64,000 nucleotides of DNA, taken from NCBI GenBank assembly GCA_020086605.1, contig JACBWW010000002.1, forward strand, positions 23,487,405 through 23,551,404, written 5' to 3'. The translations under genes and the position numbers were made by a program. The notes under the pieces were generated by a model that was not told the DNA's origin, did no database searches, and saw only the letters and a list, made by a program, of their open reading frames with translations. This DNA is from Lanius collurio. Lineage: Eukaryota > Chordata > Aves > Passeriformes > Laniidae. Numbering within the stretch: position 1 is the stretch's first letter; every line of letters begins with the position of its first letter. Shown piece after piece: positions 37,801 to 50,400 of the stretch.

Positions 37801-40800
37801 AAGTTGTTCATCTGGTAAAAAAAGAAGCAGACATGTTATTAATATTCTCCTTAGTAAACTGTCCTAAATAATTAATGCAAATAGACTTCCAGGATTGTGA
37901 ATTTTGATGAGAAGTTACTCTCACAGATGAATTATTTGGTTTAGATATTTTCCCTGCTAATCCACAGGTTTTTGTGTTGATTCATGTAAATCTGATTTTG
38001 CCTTAGTCTGTTGAGGAGGAAGGGAATACAAAATTTAAGTTTTTGAACAAAGGAATGCCAACAAAATACAAAAGAAAGCTAGATTGAGTTAAAACTCTTC
38101 TGCAAAGCTCTAAGGCGTTGAGTTTGCATGTGTAATAGAACATGAATCTGCAGTGCTGGGAATTCTCACAGCAAGCACAGTTTCCTTACATTACTGTAAT
38201 ATTTGAGTTCCAACTTTATGTTTGCTTAAAGGAAACTCAGGGCAAACACAAAGTAAAGGACTGTGAAAGACTTACAAAAGAGATCACGTTTTCCCCTTTT
38301 TAAGCAATCTCTTGGGAGGGGAGGAGGAAAAAAGGGTGCATTTTTGTGGGATGATGCATTCCATCTTTTCATCCATATAGTTTGTGGAATTGTTCCAGCT
38401 TCCCTGGTGTTGCACAAAAGCACACAATAATACACTTGTGCAGCTCTGGGATCTGAGAAGAAAATGAACCCTGCTGATGCCAGCACCCTATCAAGCAACA
38501 TATCCTGCAAGCTCCACATTGCACATTCACTTCACTTCCTTCCTGGGCATTCAGGCGCGAGTGAACTCAAAACAAATGCCATCAGTCGAGTCCAAAGTTT
38601 TCTAAAAGGCTTAATATAAATTCCTTGCTTCTGATGCTGTGATTCAGGTTAACTCTGGGAATTTATATGTATATTCTGCTGCCATTTTTTTTCCTCCTTT
38701 CACTGAAGATGAGGGCATAGGGTTATTTTCCATATGCCTGTTTTCAGCTCTCATCTCTCTTTTTTTGTTTTCTTTTTGCAGAAAAGCTTATTGGAGGAGG
38801 GTTATTTTATGCATCTTGAAAGCCAGCACACATCACTCAGTGTCTTGTAATATCAGATGCAGTCCTAGTAGAGTAGCTGATTTTACAAGACACCTGCCTT
38901 CATATTTGAGGGCAGGATCAAGCCCTTCCTTGATGACTTGAGGACAGAAGCTCACTGCTTATTTATGGTGCTATATCTACGTGTGAACAGGAGCTAGAAG
39001 TTTAGTCTCTTATGCCACAGGCTGTGTCCTATATGCTAATCCCATCCTGTCAAACTACTTGAGTCCATTTTTTAATTAATTGATGACAGTTGTTTGGAAA
39101 ATTTCACACTTAAAACTTCTGTTCACAACTTGCACACGTGTCTCTGTTCAGAAATGCAAACATGCACTGAGTATCTTTTAACTAATACAATACTGCACCA
39201 CATATCAACTCTTTCATGTGCCAGGAAAATGTGCCTGTGTCACATAGATACCAGCGTTGATGAAATTCAATTATTTTAAATTATTTCTGTAGGAAGGCCA
39301 AAGATATTGGAAGTATTGAAGGGGGCTTTCACTTTGGAGAGGGCTTTGCTTCATAATGTATGAGCTTGCTACCATTAACCATGTTAAGAGCAACCTCACA
39401 TGTCTGTAAAGAAGTATAAAAATCTTTCATTTAGTGTCCCCTTCTGGTGATTTTTACAGGAACAGCCAGCTGGAATCAGGGTTTGAATCAATGTGTATTT
39501 GTCTTTTCTTGTTTTCTTGCACAAATCAGGAATTATGAGAAAATGGGAATGAGTATTTCAAATCTTTGCCTATTCCTAAGGTAACTTAGCTCAAGTACAT
39601 TTTTATCCCAAGGGAAGATGGCAGTCTGTGGAAACGTCAGATAGGATGGACTGGAAAGGTAGTACTTTAGATTGACTCTAAATACATGCTCTGTCTTATG
39701 GAAGCAGCATTTTTTTTCTTCTTCTCCCCCACCCTCCCCACTTTCTTTTAGAAATGTCATCCTTTTTCCTTTGCACTCAGATTCTTCCAAAAGCAAAAGA
39801 CAATTGATTTCCCTGGTTGGTGCCATTATCTGAGATGCAGGAAATTCTATTTTTTGTCTAGGACAGAGCTAAACGAAAGTAACTGTAGTCTGTCTTTTGT
39901 AAGTTAAATTAGTAAGTGATGAATAGCTTCAATAAGGAAAAAAAAATCATATCTTCTGTTAAAGAAAATGTGAACATTTGCCTTTCCTCACTCCAAGTCA
40001 GACAATGTGACCTACAAAAGTTTTCAGACATGGAAGAAAGTTAGTTATGCTTTCAGTTGTAAGATTTTCCTAAGTGTTGCAGGAAATAGGCTTCAATGAT
40101 TTATTTTCTGAAAATTAAATGTGTAGAGCTTTTTTCAATTACCAAAAAGCTAAATGTGTTGAACTTTGTAAAGTTTAACTCTATAATCTACATCACTGTC
40201 ACCGTGCAAGTGCGTAAAATAATCAGAGCTCATATATTGAAAATCCTTTCTCATATGATATTTGCATTGATCATAACAGTCATTTTATCTGCTAGGAAGA
40301 AACTTAGGACTTCAGGACCTGCATCTAAGTCTGTAAGCATCCAGAAAATAAATGTCTTATAACAGTTCTTAATTTGACCATAATTGAGTTCTGGGTCCTT
40401 TTTGGATCAAATATATTTTAATTTTGGAAACTTCTTTTTTGCCCCCAGCCATAATACAAGCACTTTACAGGTGCAGCATGAGGTGGGGTTAGGGGAAGCG
40501 GCTCCTGGACCGTAAGTGCTCCCTCTCCTGTTCTCCAGCAGTGGATGCAGCCTTCATTGGGAAAAGCAAGGGACCAGTGGTTGCCTCAGCAAGGGTTGAA
40601 TGGCAAAGATATAGGGCTTTTTTCTTTGCTCCCCTCTCTCCCTCCCTTTCCCTTCTTTGAAATGAGAAAATAGGCCACCAATTTAGTGGGAACTGAGTCT
40701 GGCCAGGCAGCGCTGTGAGCTTTGTGTGCTCGATGGCTGCCCGCCATTTCCCAGACCATTGGCAGCCCTCTCTTACTGTTTTCCCTGGCTGCATAAAGAG

Positions 40801-43800
40801 AACATTGTGTCTCTTGGAAGCTCTGGCTCATACCCTGCCCTCTATGTGAGAAAAGGAAATGCTCCTTCTGTTCATGACTTAGCAACGGTTGGCAAAAATG
40901 ATGTCATATCCATGGTAGCAGAAAGACAAAAAGAAAGAGAGGGACTGCTTTTTTAGACAGATTTTACACACCACAGTGTTCCGTGAGGGGCTGAACAAAG
41001 AACAGGCATTGTAGTGCTCCATTTAGAACAGAATACCAGTCTATTTTGTTCAAGCTGGAAAGAAAAGGGCTTTATTTATGACTGTGTTTGATAGTCCCAT
41101 TTAGTAACATTGTAGTATGGTATGTATGGGATTATTTCTCTCTAGGTTTGGTCACTTCACTCTTTGCTTCAGTCCCTCTGTTAGAAGTACATGTGCTAGC
41201 ATGCTCTCCTTTATTCTCTTTCTTTATTGCTACTACATATGGGTTCATGTTAAGTAAAAGAATATGGAAAATTGCTCATTAAATGTTACAGACAATCACA
41301 CAACTGCAATATTTTGTTTTTGTGGTCCCCCACATAACTCTATATTTTAATAATATAGTGTTACCATCACATTGATAAAGACCTCAGTGAATTGAGCATC
41401 AAAATGTAGGCTTTTCTTGGTCTGTAATTTTTTTGTCTTTGTTCAGGTATACTGCACAATATCAGTGCTCATGTATAATTAAGAGGTTTTGGAATAAGCC
41501 TGTCTAGGAAGTATATGTGCATCTATGAGAGTGTTCAAGACTAAAGGGGAAAGAGAGGAGGAACCTGGAAATTTGGGATGTCTTATTATAAGCCAATGAC
41601 CCTACCCTCCAGGTGAGATTTGAGCAAATTCGAAAGATCAAATTAAGGCCTCTCCCTAGCTTTGTGGTGGATGATGCTATATGATCTTCAGTTATTAAAA
41701 CTCTGACAGATGTATGATGAAAGCCAACACATTTAATCTCCCACTCCATTTCTGTTTAGTAGGCCTTTCCCTGGAGAGCAAGGGGTAACCCTGTTGGTTC
41801 TACAGCAAAATTTGGAAACTCATATATATGGGGACCTGTCCTTTTATGAAGTGCTCTGATGCTGAGCATCCTTCACTGACTTGGAACACTAAATTCCATC
41901 CAGCACATATTGAATCCAGATTGAAAACCAGTGCTCTGCATGCATGAATCCCAAACCTGAACTGAAAATAATTTTCTTTCAAATATATGTGTCAGGTTTT
42001 CCTGCTTTTCTTGCTTTTTTGTTCTTCTCACTATTTTTTTTGCTTATGGATGCACACTGCTGTCATTGGGGATACCTAAACCATGTCCCGAGATGTAAGG
42101 TAGCAAGGTGTCACAGATTGTGATTGTTACTGTCATGGTCACTACTTTCTCAAGTGGTTCCTAACTTTCTCTAAGAATGAGAATTACCTGGAGAGATTTT
42201 AGTTGTCTTCCAAATGTGTGCCTTTGGAAATCAAATATAGCTTTAAATGAAAAAAAAGCTTGAAGTGGGCTTCTCTGCACAGTGTAGTATTAATCTGGTT
42301 TAGCTGCTTGTCCAGTCTGAATTTCCCTTGACATGGCTTTGTTTTTGCAGGTGATTCAAATATTTCTGTGAGCATCTTATTTTGAGATAGAGAAAAATTC
42401 TGTTGGATCCTGAAATAGTTGTTGCCAGCCAGTTTGGTATAGAGCTTTCTGCCTCCACAAGCTCCTATAGCATTTTGTTTATTCTTTCTGCAAAACAGAA
42501 TGAACCTCTTTGGAATAGACATTGCCAGCCCTTCTTGAATTGGGTTTGAAATGACTTTTACTGCTGCTGTAAATTGATTTGGAACAGAATTTCATTTCTG
42601 TTTTCTGCCAAAATTTTGATGTCATTAATCTCTACTGACTTGAAGCACCATCATAAACACCAGCTCTGGCATGTGTAAGGAGGCAATCTCCCAGGTACAC
42701 AAGACACTAGGAATGAGCTCCAGAGACCCTCAAGCATCAGCTACAGATTAAGTAACACTATTTTTGTGTTTGCTGTGCTTAAAATGTGGTCTACTAAATT
42801 TGGTATCCTTTTGGCTTGGAATGAATTTTAACTGTAGCCACGACAGCAATTTTTAATAGTATATCTGTTTCTGAGGTATCAGAGAGAAATTGCACAGGTG
42901 GTATATGCATTTAAAATAAGCGTTTGAACTTTGTAGAGAGGTGAATATGATCATTTCTTATAGCCATGTTAAGAATTTTTTGCTTTCTGTAAGGGAAATG
43001 CTCTCTGAGTTTTTGATATTTTTCCATTTTAGGTAACATTGTTGCTGTCTTCATTTAAATTCTGTTGCGAATGTTCTGATGAATTTATGGTCGGAGCACA
43101 AATACATCAAGGGTAAATAAACAAAGGTTCTCAAAGTGTGTTCGGTTTATTAATTGGCTGTGTCAATAGCAGATGGACATTTCTCCCTGTCCACATGTCC
43201 TTTTGTGCCTAGAGCTCCTTCCTCTTCCTGCAAATTTAGTATCAGCCAAAAAAACAGAAGACAGAATGTCCAGCTATTGCAGCATTAATCTTTTCTGAAG
43301 GATTCTCTGATGACAAAAGATTAGGTTATTTTTCTCAACTGCCAGATAGCACATGCTTATCTAAGGAAGGAACACAAGCTTTTTCCTGTGCCTTTTCAAC
43401 AGCTGTGGAAGAATTTGGGATCCATGAATGTTGTGTAGGAGATGTTGCAAAAATTTGGATTTTTTAGTTTGAATTAGAAGGCTTAAAACAAATATGTATT
43501 ATTTATTCTTGAAAGGGAGAGAAGAAATATTTCTGAAATTGCAGAAAGGAGAAGTCCGTTGCACAAACTTCTAATTTATTTGATTTAGAGAAAATTTATG
43601 TTCTCCTGAAAATAAAGACATAATTTTAAAAGTACAAAGTAAAGTACACCGAAGTGAACTTGGTGCAGCTTGACCTGAATACAGTCTTTCCAGATCCCAA
43701 TTTTCTTAAAGGTCGGAAGTCCACTTTGTTAGAGAAGCTGTAATAAAAACCAATCCTCTCAAAGAGTGAGTGAAAGAGCACCTCTCCTCTTTTAGCATGT

Positions 43801-46800
43801 ACTCAGAGTTCTGAAAGTTATCTCTTCATGAAGACCATATTTATATCATCAGACTTTTCTATATAAAGCCTTTCAATCTGAACAACATCTGTTTCTCTAC
43901 TGAAAGGCTACTGGCATTTCTGTGAATCCTACCTTCTGTGCACCCAGGTGGAAATTGTCCATTTTTCTGAAAGAAACTGGGTCATGGAAGAATCCGAACC
44001 ACAGTGCCCTTCATTTGCAACCAAGGGGTCTGAACTGTCTGTCACAAGCAGGCCCTGTTCTGTGACTTCACTGGACTGAGGTGTAGTGACAAAACCTGCA
44101 GATGTGACACAATGTATTTACTCCTTGATTTATTTATCCTCAGGAGCATGCCTATCCTAGATGCCATGTAATAATGAAAAATGCACCAGTAAAGGAAGCA
44201 AGCCTTTCCTTAAACAAAGTCAGGATATTTTCTTATCTTACATGAACCCAAACCTTTTGACATCTCTTACAGCATACAGTGCCTCTGAGGCCACAGGGCA
44301 GGACAGTGGGGTCAGCCCGCTATTGGAATGCAGCTGAGATGTGCTTCCGGACAGTGTCGTAGATTTTTTGAAGACCACATAGCACAAGGTAGTGCCATTT
44401 AGACTTTACCATATGTGTACAGGAGCAGGCAAAAAATATCAGTCTGGTGTCAGCATACTGTTGTTCTGAGACATCAGATATTGCTGTCAGACTTTGAGTC
44501 CCAGCCTCCTACATCTGCACTGTTGAACTCTACTTCATGTGAACTTCTGCATCCTCCCAAACAGATATTCCTGTTTATGCTTATCTCCTCTCTTGTCCCT
44601 GTATATCCACTGCCTTTTATGTTTCCACACTAAATCTAATGCCTATTGATTCACTCTTCCTTCTGGTCTCTCTCCTATGGTACTCATTACTTTTAAAGTA
44701 CTGTAGTGAATTCCTTACTCATTAACACTTACGTCTTTACTATTTGCTTGTGATATAAGCCACTTTTTTTTTTTTTTTTCATTTTAGTATGATCCTTGCT
44801 TTACCTTCCAATTTCCTTTGTTTCCAAGTTGATGTATTATAATGGGAATGTTTCCCAGTTTTGGCCAGGACCTGGAGGTTACTCTGTACCACCTCATTTC
44901 ATTGCCAGGGATGAGGAGAAAGGAACTTTCTGGCTTCTGAGAAGAAGGGCATGGCTTCTGGTCCTGAAAACGTGGGGCATTTTCAGACATTGTTCATTAT
45001 CTCAGAGTCCATGCTGAGCATTTTTGTATATGGATCACTGTCTCTCTTGTACACTTTTGTTATTAATATTGTTGCTGTTACTGTCCATTTCCTTCTTTCA
45101 TTGCTGTCTCCAGTAATTTGTTCTTATCTCGACCCATGATCTGCCTTTTGTGACTCCCATTGTGGTGAGGGGGGAGGGGAGCAGCTCATGGTCTTTTTAG
45201 TGGGAGTACCAAATTGAGGAACACCGTTCCTAAACCAGGACAGAATGCAAGCTCTTTGGGACAAGAAGCCTTTTCAAAAGCTGTGAAAATGGTGTGAAAA
45301 CTGTACTGTTTCAGAAATACTTTTTAGTAGTCTGGTGAGCTAGAGTCTATCAGGGAACATAGTATACCTACTGTCCTCTTGACCGTGGTGATTTTGCATT
45401 CCAGATTTGTTGCAGAAATTCTTCACAGTGTAATAAAATACCATGTTACTAGCATGAAATTGCATCCTAGCATAAATGTCAGCAATTTGTACTCGGTACT
45501 CTTTTTTTTTTCCTCACTCTTTGCTATAAATATTCTGAAAAATGCTACTGATTGTTAATCAACTGTATTATTTGGCATGCATGTTGTCACCTTCATCAGG
45601 GACACCAAGAAAGACAATGCTTAAGGAGCATACAGCATATATTTGCTTTCAAGAGTGGATCTCGAAGCTTTACATTCAGGAGAAAAAATGTTAACAACCA
45701 TTCACTTCTGAATTTTTTTTAAGCATTCTATCTTTAGGCATATCTGTAATTTCAGTCATTGATACAGGGTTTAATTTAGTTTCATTGTAGCATATCTTTA
45801 CTCTTTACATGCATTCTGTAATTTTTGTGTTCCTTTATTTGATGGAACAAAGTCTCCATTTATTGCCAAGCATATCAAGATACCATCATGTGTAGTTCTG
45901 AGTTTAGTTGAACCTGCTGTTGAGCAATTTCTTTCTTGGTGATTTGCTTGCTGTGTCCAGGACCTTTCAGTTATTTTTCAGAAAGTTCACAAAATTAACA
46001 GCGTTCCCTCATTTGCAGAAAAGACTAATACTTGATGCTTAATGCTTGCAATTTCAGTATCGGATGAAATATTTGTTTGAAAGAATGTATTACCAATGCA
46101 TTTTGGCTTGCTGCTATCACTTTCCCCAAATCAGGCCAATATTTCAAAACTGAGCTTGCCAGTATCTTTGGCACTCTGTTGTCCTGGCACCTGATGTCTA
46201 TACTGCTAAGTACTTGATACCTTGGCTGCACTTCTGCTATCTATCAAATCCGTGGACCAGTACTATCAAAACAAGAAAGTAATGCTTCGTGGCAGTTATT
46301 TTGTGAAAAGGTAGAGTACTATTTCATTAATTCATCTAATTACAAATATTTTTAAAACAGCTGTGGTTCCTGCTGTTGAAATCAGGTATAGAATCTAGGT
46401 ATAGCACAAAACCTGACATCATGAGAAATCATGTAAGCTTAAATTAGAGCCCATAAAGGGTCTAAATTTTGTTTGTGATTGATACACTTTGACATTAAAG
46501 TGAGCAGATGTAGAACTGCTTATGGGAGCAATACTAGTTTCTGCCTAGACTCAGTTATTAGGTGGCTTCATGAAAAAGTAGAAATTGCTCTGGGAGACAG
46601 AGGTTGCTATTTTTAAGAAGTAAATGCTTTGGTCTTGGCATTCAGAGACTCAGCTCTGTGGGAAGCCAGATTCTGTAAATTTAATATCTGGAATTACAGA
46701 AAAGCTCAAGGAGTGCTGCCAGGTGCATTCAGCTGGCATGTGTCTGAAGTCCTTGGGTGAGATTGATATCATATGAACACACGTTCTATTGTATTGTTTC

Positions 46801-46818
46801 CAGAAATTAAAAGCTATT
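34896..46818. other. intronic sequence, no recognisable gene
   Basis: About 12 kb of AT-rich sequence. It contains a moderately GC-rich segment at about 40480-40790, an 18-T run at 44764-44781 and a G-rich run near 45163-45181. ORFs reach about 107 codons and show no domains. No LTR ends, CR1 tail, RNA gene or PRKN exon was recognised. Confidence 0.6.
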
Positions 46819-47413
46819 TGTCGTGGTTTAACCCCAGACTGCAAATAAGTACCACAGAGCTGCTCATTCACCCTCTCCCAGCAGTGGGATCAGGGAGAGA
46901 ATTAGCAGGGTAAAAGTGAGTGAACTCATAGGTTCAGATAAGAACAGTTTAGTAATTTAAATAAAATACAATAATAGTAACAATAACAATAAATTTTGAT
47001 GAAAGGGAAATAACTAAGAGTGAGAAATAAAACCCAAAAAATACAAGTGATGCAAATGAAAATGGTAGTTCACCACCAAAGGACTGGTGCCCAGGCAGTC
47101 CCCAAGAAGCAGCCCCCTCCACCAAGCTTCCCCCAGCTGCATATGCTGATCATGACCCCACACAGTCTGGGATATCCTGTTGATCAGTAGGGGTCAGCTG
47201 TCCTGGCCATGTCCCCTCACATCTACTAGTGCTCCCCCAGCCCACTCAGTAGTGGGATAAGTAGAAAAGGCCCTTGATGCTGTGAAAGTGCTGCTCAGCA
47301 ATAATAAAAACATCCCTGTTTTATCAGCACTAATTCCAGAAAAATCCATATCACAGCCCCTTACCAGCTACAGTGAAGAAAATTAGCTCTACCCCAGTCA
47401 AAACTAGCTCACA
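46819..47413 (-). mobile_element. solo LTR of an avian endogenous retrovirus, probably ERVL-class
   Basis: The + strand starts TGTCGTGGTTTAACCCCAG and ends near AAAACTAGCTCACA. This matches, from memory, a common neoavian LTR family whose sense strand begins TGTCCTGGTTTC and ends GGTTAAACCACGACA. Internal landmarks also fit: CTCACTC/CCCAGCAGTGGGAT, an A-rich AATAATAGTAACAATAA part, and GGGGTCAGCTGTCCTGGCC. By this family knowledge the element is antisense to PRKN. The expected TATA box is decayed (GCATATGC near 47138-47146). The 5-mers beside the ends (CTATT and GATTA) do not match, so the duplication has decayed or the right end is slightly off. No internal retroviral genes adjoin it. The class assignment is less certain than the family recognition. 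Confidence 0.75.
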
Positions 47414-50400
47414 GATTAAACAATGCTTACATTCTTGCTGGAATTCTCAGCCAGCACTACACAGCTGTCATACTGGTTTTGAATCTATTATTGTTCTGTT
47501 CAAGTTATTCAGGAATAAATAGTTAAAATGTTAATTGACATAAATTTGTGCTGTTGTAAGGTGTATTTTGAGGGTTCTTACAGAGCCATCTATTTGATGC
47601 TACTTAGTTTCAGTAAGAAATGCTTGGATGAGTAAAGTAATTCTTTTCAGAAAAAGGTGAAAACTGCCCTCTTCTTGAACAGGAGGAGACATTACACATG
47701 GAGATCCTGTGTAGTTCTCCATTATTGCTCCCTTGGCTACAATATTGTTTCTGTGAGCTATTGACTCCATGTAGAAGAGGTTTTTTGGCTCTCTTCACTA
47801 TTCTTTCATGCTCATAGTTGTTCTTCTTCACTTTATGAGGTATTAGTGCAGGTTGTAAATATATTATGTACGTATATTCTATGTACGTCTGTATTTGTAT
47901 TCCTCACATCATCAGGAGAGACTTGGCAGCACTATGACTGCTGTGCTGCAGTATAATATGCTGCTGTCAGTCCTTACTCATGTTGGCTTTATGTTCATTA
48001 TTCCCGGGACAAGGCGAGTAGGACAGGGATTTACAGCCTTAAATGTGAGCGCTTCCATGTGCTTCACGGTGATCTGTGGACATTCAGACACCTCAGCCAT
48101 GAGGTGGATCCATGCCTACTGTAAGGATACCAGGTCTCTTTTTTGTCCTATAAAGTTTGGATCCTTGTAATTTTCCTCCTGGAATTCCATTATGTTTGCT
48201 GAAGAAAAAAAAGATTAGGATTAGAGATTAGAAATATCTGTCTTTTCAAACTGGAAGGGTTTGGTGAAATGATCAGTACAGCAATTCTAATTTTTTCTTA
48301 AATCCTTGTATCACTCTTTGTTAGTAGACACAAACATGATGAAAAAGCAACTGGAAGCACATTGTCCTTCTTAAATTCTTCAATCTACTTATAGGCTCAT
48401 GAGGGTATCAATATCTAGGATACATCACAGATGGTATAGTTATTATTTTATTTTGCTACATAAGTCAGTTTTCAGGTAAGCTAAGTAAAAAACTAGATTC
48501 CAGTCACATTCCCTTTATGATTTTACAGCATGAAATTTTAAAGTATTTTTTTCCTAATTCTGTGTCTCCTCATAGCCACCAGAAAGAATTCTGCCCAAAA
48601 TGTCAGGTTCGGTGCATTTCTATCTGCCTTGTGGCTGATCACAAATTGCTGCTTTCTTTCACAGCCATATTTCATGCATTTGAAGTAACATTCGTGGGAA
48701 TACCTACCTTTTTGCCTGAAGCTTCACAGAAAGAGAGATCTGTGTTCCTTTATCCTAGCCAAATCTTTGAATAGCAAGTACAAGTAAGCTCTAAATTCTT
48801 ACTTAGTAGACACAATCCAAGACAGAGAGATAAATAAGCCACAAGTTTATTAATTCCTATCGGAAATAGTATCTTTTCCAGATGTATTTACTATTTTGTG
48901 TTCTTGTACTACTTCCGTTACTGCTCTTAAATTGCACTCATAAAAAATGGAACTATCAGTATTCCTCCTTTATTGATGGGAAATTGAAGCATCAAGTCTT
49001 TGTCTAGCCCAAAGTCACACAGGAAGCTAGCAGCGGAGTAGATCTCCCAAGGAGTATTTTTGTAATTCCCAAAACTGGAATCACCATTTTACAGCCCCTG
49101 AATTATTCATTTCGCACTGGAAATAATTACCATAGAGAACTTGTGCATTTCCAAGGCTTCTACCAGGTAGACCACAAGCATATTATAGTATGCTTTGTAT
49201 GAGGCCTGTGTATGGCTCTCTTGAAAACGTATTTCATGTGTTACATTTATATATATATTATGGATTGGCCTTTGTTGTTTCCATGCATTGCTTATGAAGT
49301 ATATACACAGAAAATAAATAAATGAATACATACATCTCATCGAAGAGAGATAAAGTGTAGTCAAACTTATTAAAAAATATCTTGGCTGGGAACTTAGAGT
49401 ATTTCAACAGCAGCAGCTGCCCAAAAAAGCACTTTTCCAAGAGAAATGAGTTCTTTGAGTTCTTCATCTTTGACATTAAAGGTGAAAATCTTTGCTGTAT
49501 GTTGATAGCAACACATAAAATGTAGTTCTGGTAATTAGTAAACAACAATTTTACTACACAAGTTACTAGTAAATGTTTCTCTGATATGTCAAGTAACAAA
49601 GAGTGGAAAAATATACATGTTCAAGTGGTTTTGATCTGCTGAATTTTTGTTCTTACACAAAGGTTCAAGTTAAATTATAAAATTAAGTATGCTTCATTTC
49701 CTAATTTACAATTAATTAGATTTGATTTTAGGAAGTGTTTAAGAGATAGCAAAATTATTTAAGATGTGTAACACCACTTTCATTGTCCTCTGTTTCTCAG
49801 TCTCCTAAAGCAAGTACAAGTGAGAAGCTGCTGCATAGATAATTATTTTTGTGCATGTGGTGTGATGTAAAGAATCTCTTTGTTCCAGACAACGAGATCT
49901 TGCACATCAGCACAATACAGAGCATGGTAAGAATAAAAAGAGAGCAAATTCATCACTATACAGTACAAATATAAAAGTTTCAGAATTGAAAATTAATGCC
50001 ATAGCTAAGAGAGTGGTCAGGAGAGAAGCCATGGGCTTGCATAAATGAAATTCAAAGGATACCTTCAAGACTAGAGGATAAAAAACTCTTCAGAAAGGAA
50101 TATCCAAGGCATGTCAGAGGTCTTTCTTTCCTTTACTACTAAGGTTTCAGGAGCATTATTTTGAACAGTGAATTTGTTATGTCAGTGAAATTATTATTTT
50201 TCAAAACATGACATTCAGAAAGATCACTTTAAAGTGTCTGTTACAACCAATATTTAAAAACAGCTCTTCTGTAGATCACTGGTTAGCCACCTGTGTGTAC
50301 CTATGCCCAAGTGAGATTACAAATTTAGGAAAGTGTACACCTGTGTTCCAAACTGCAGAAAAAAGAATTTCATTAACTCCTAGGGGATTGCTTACTCTCA

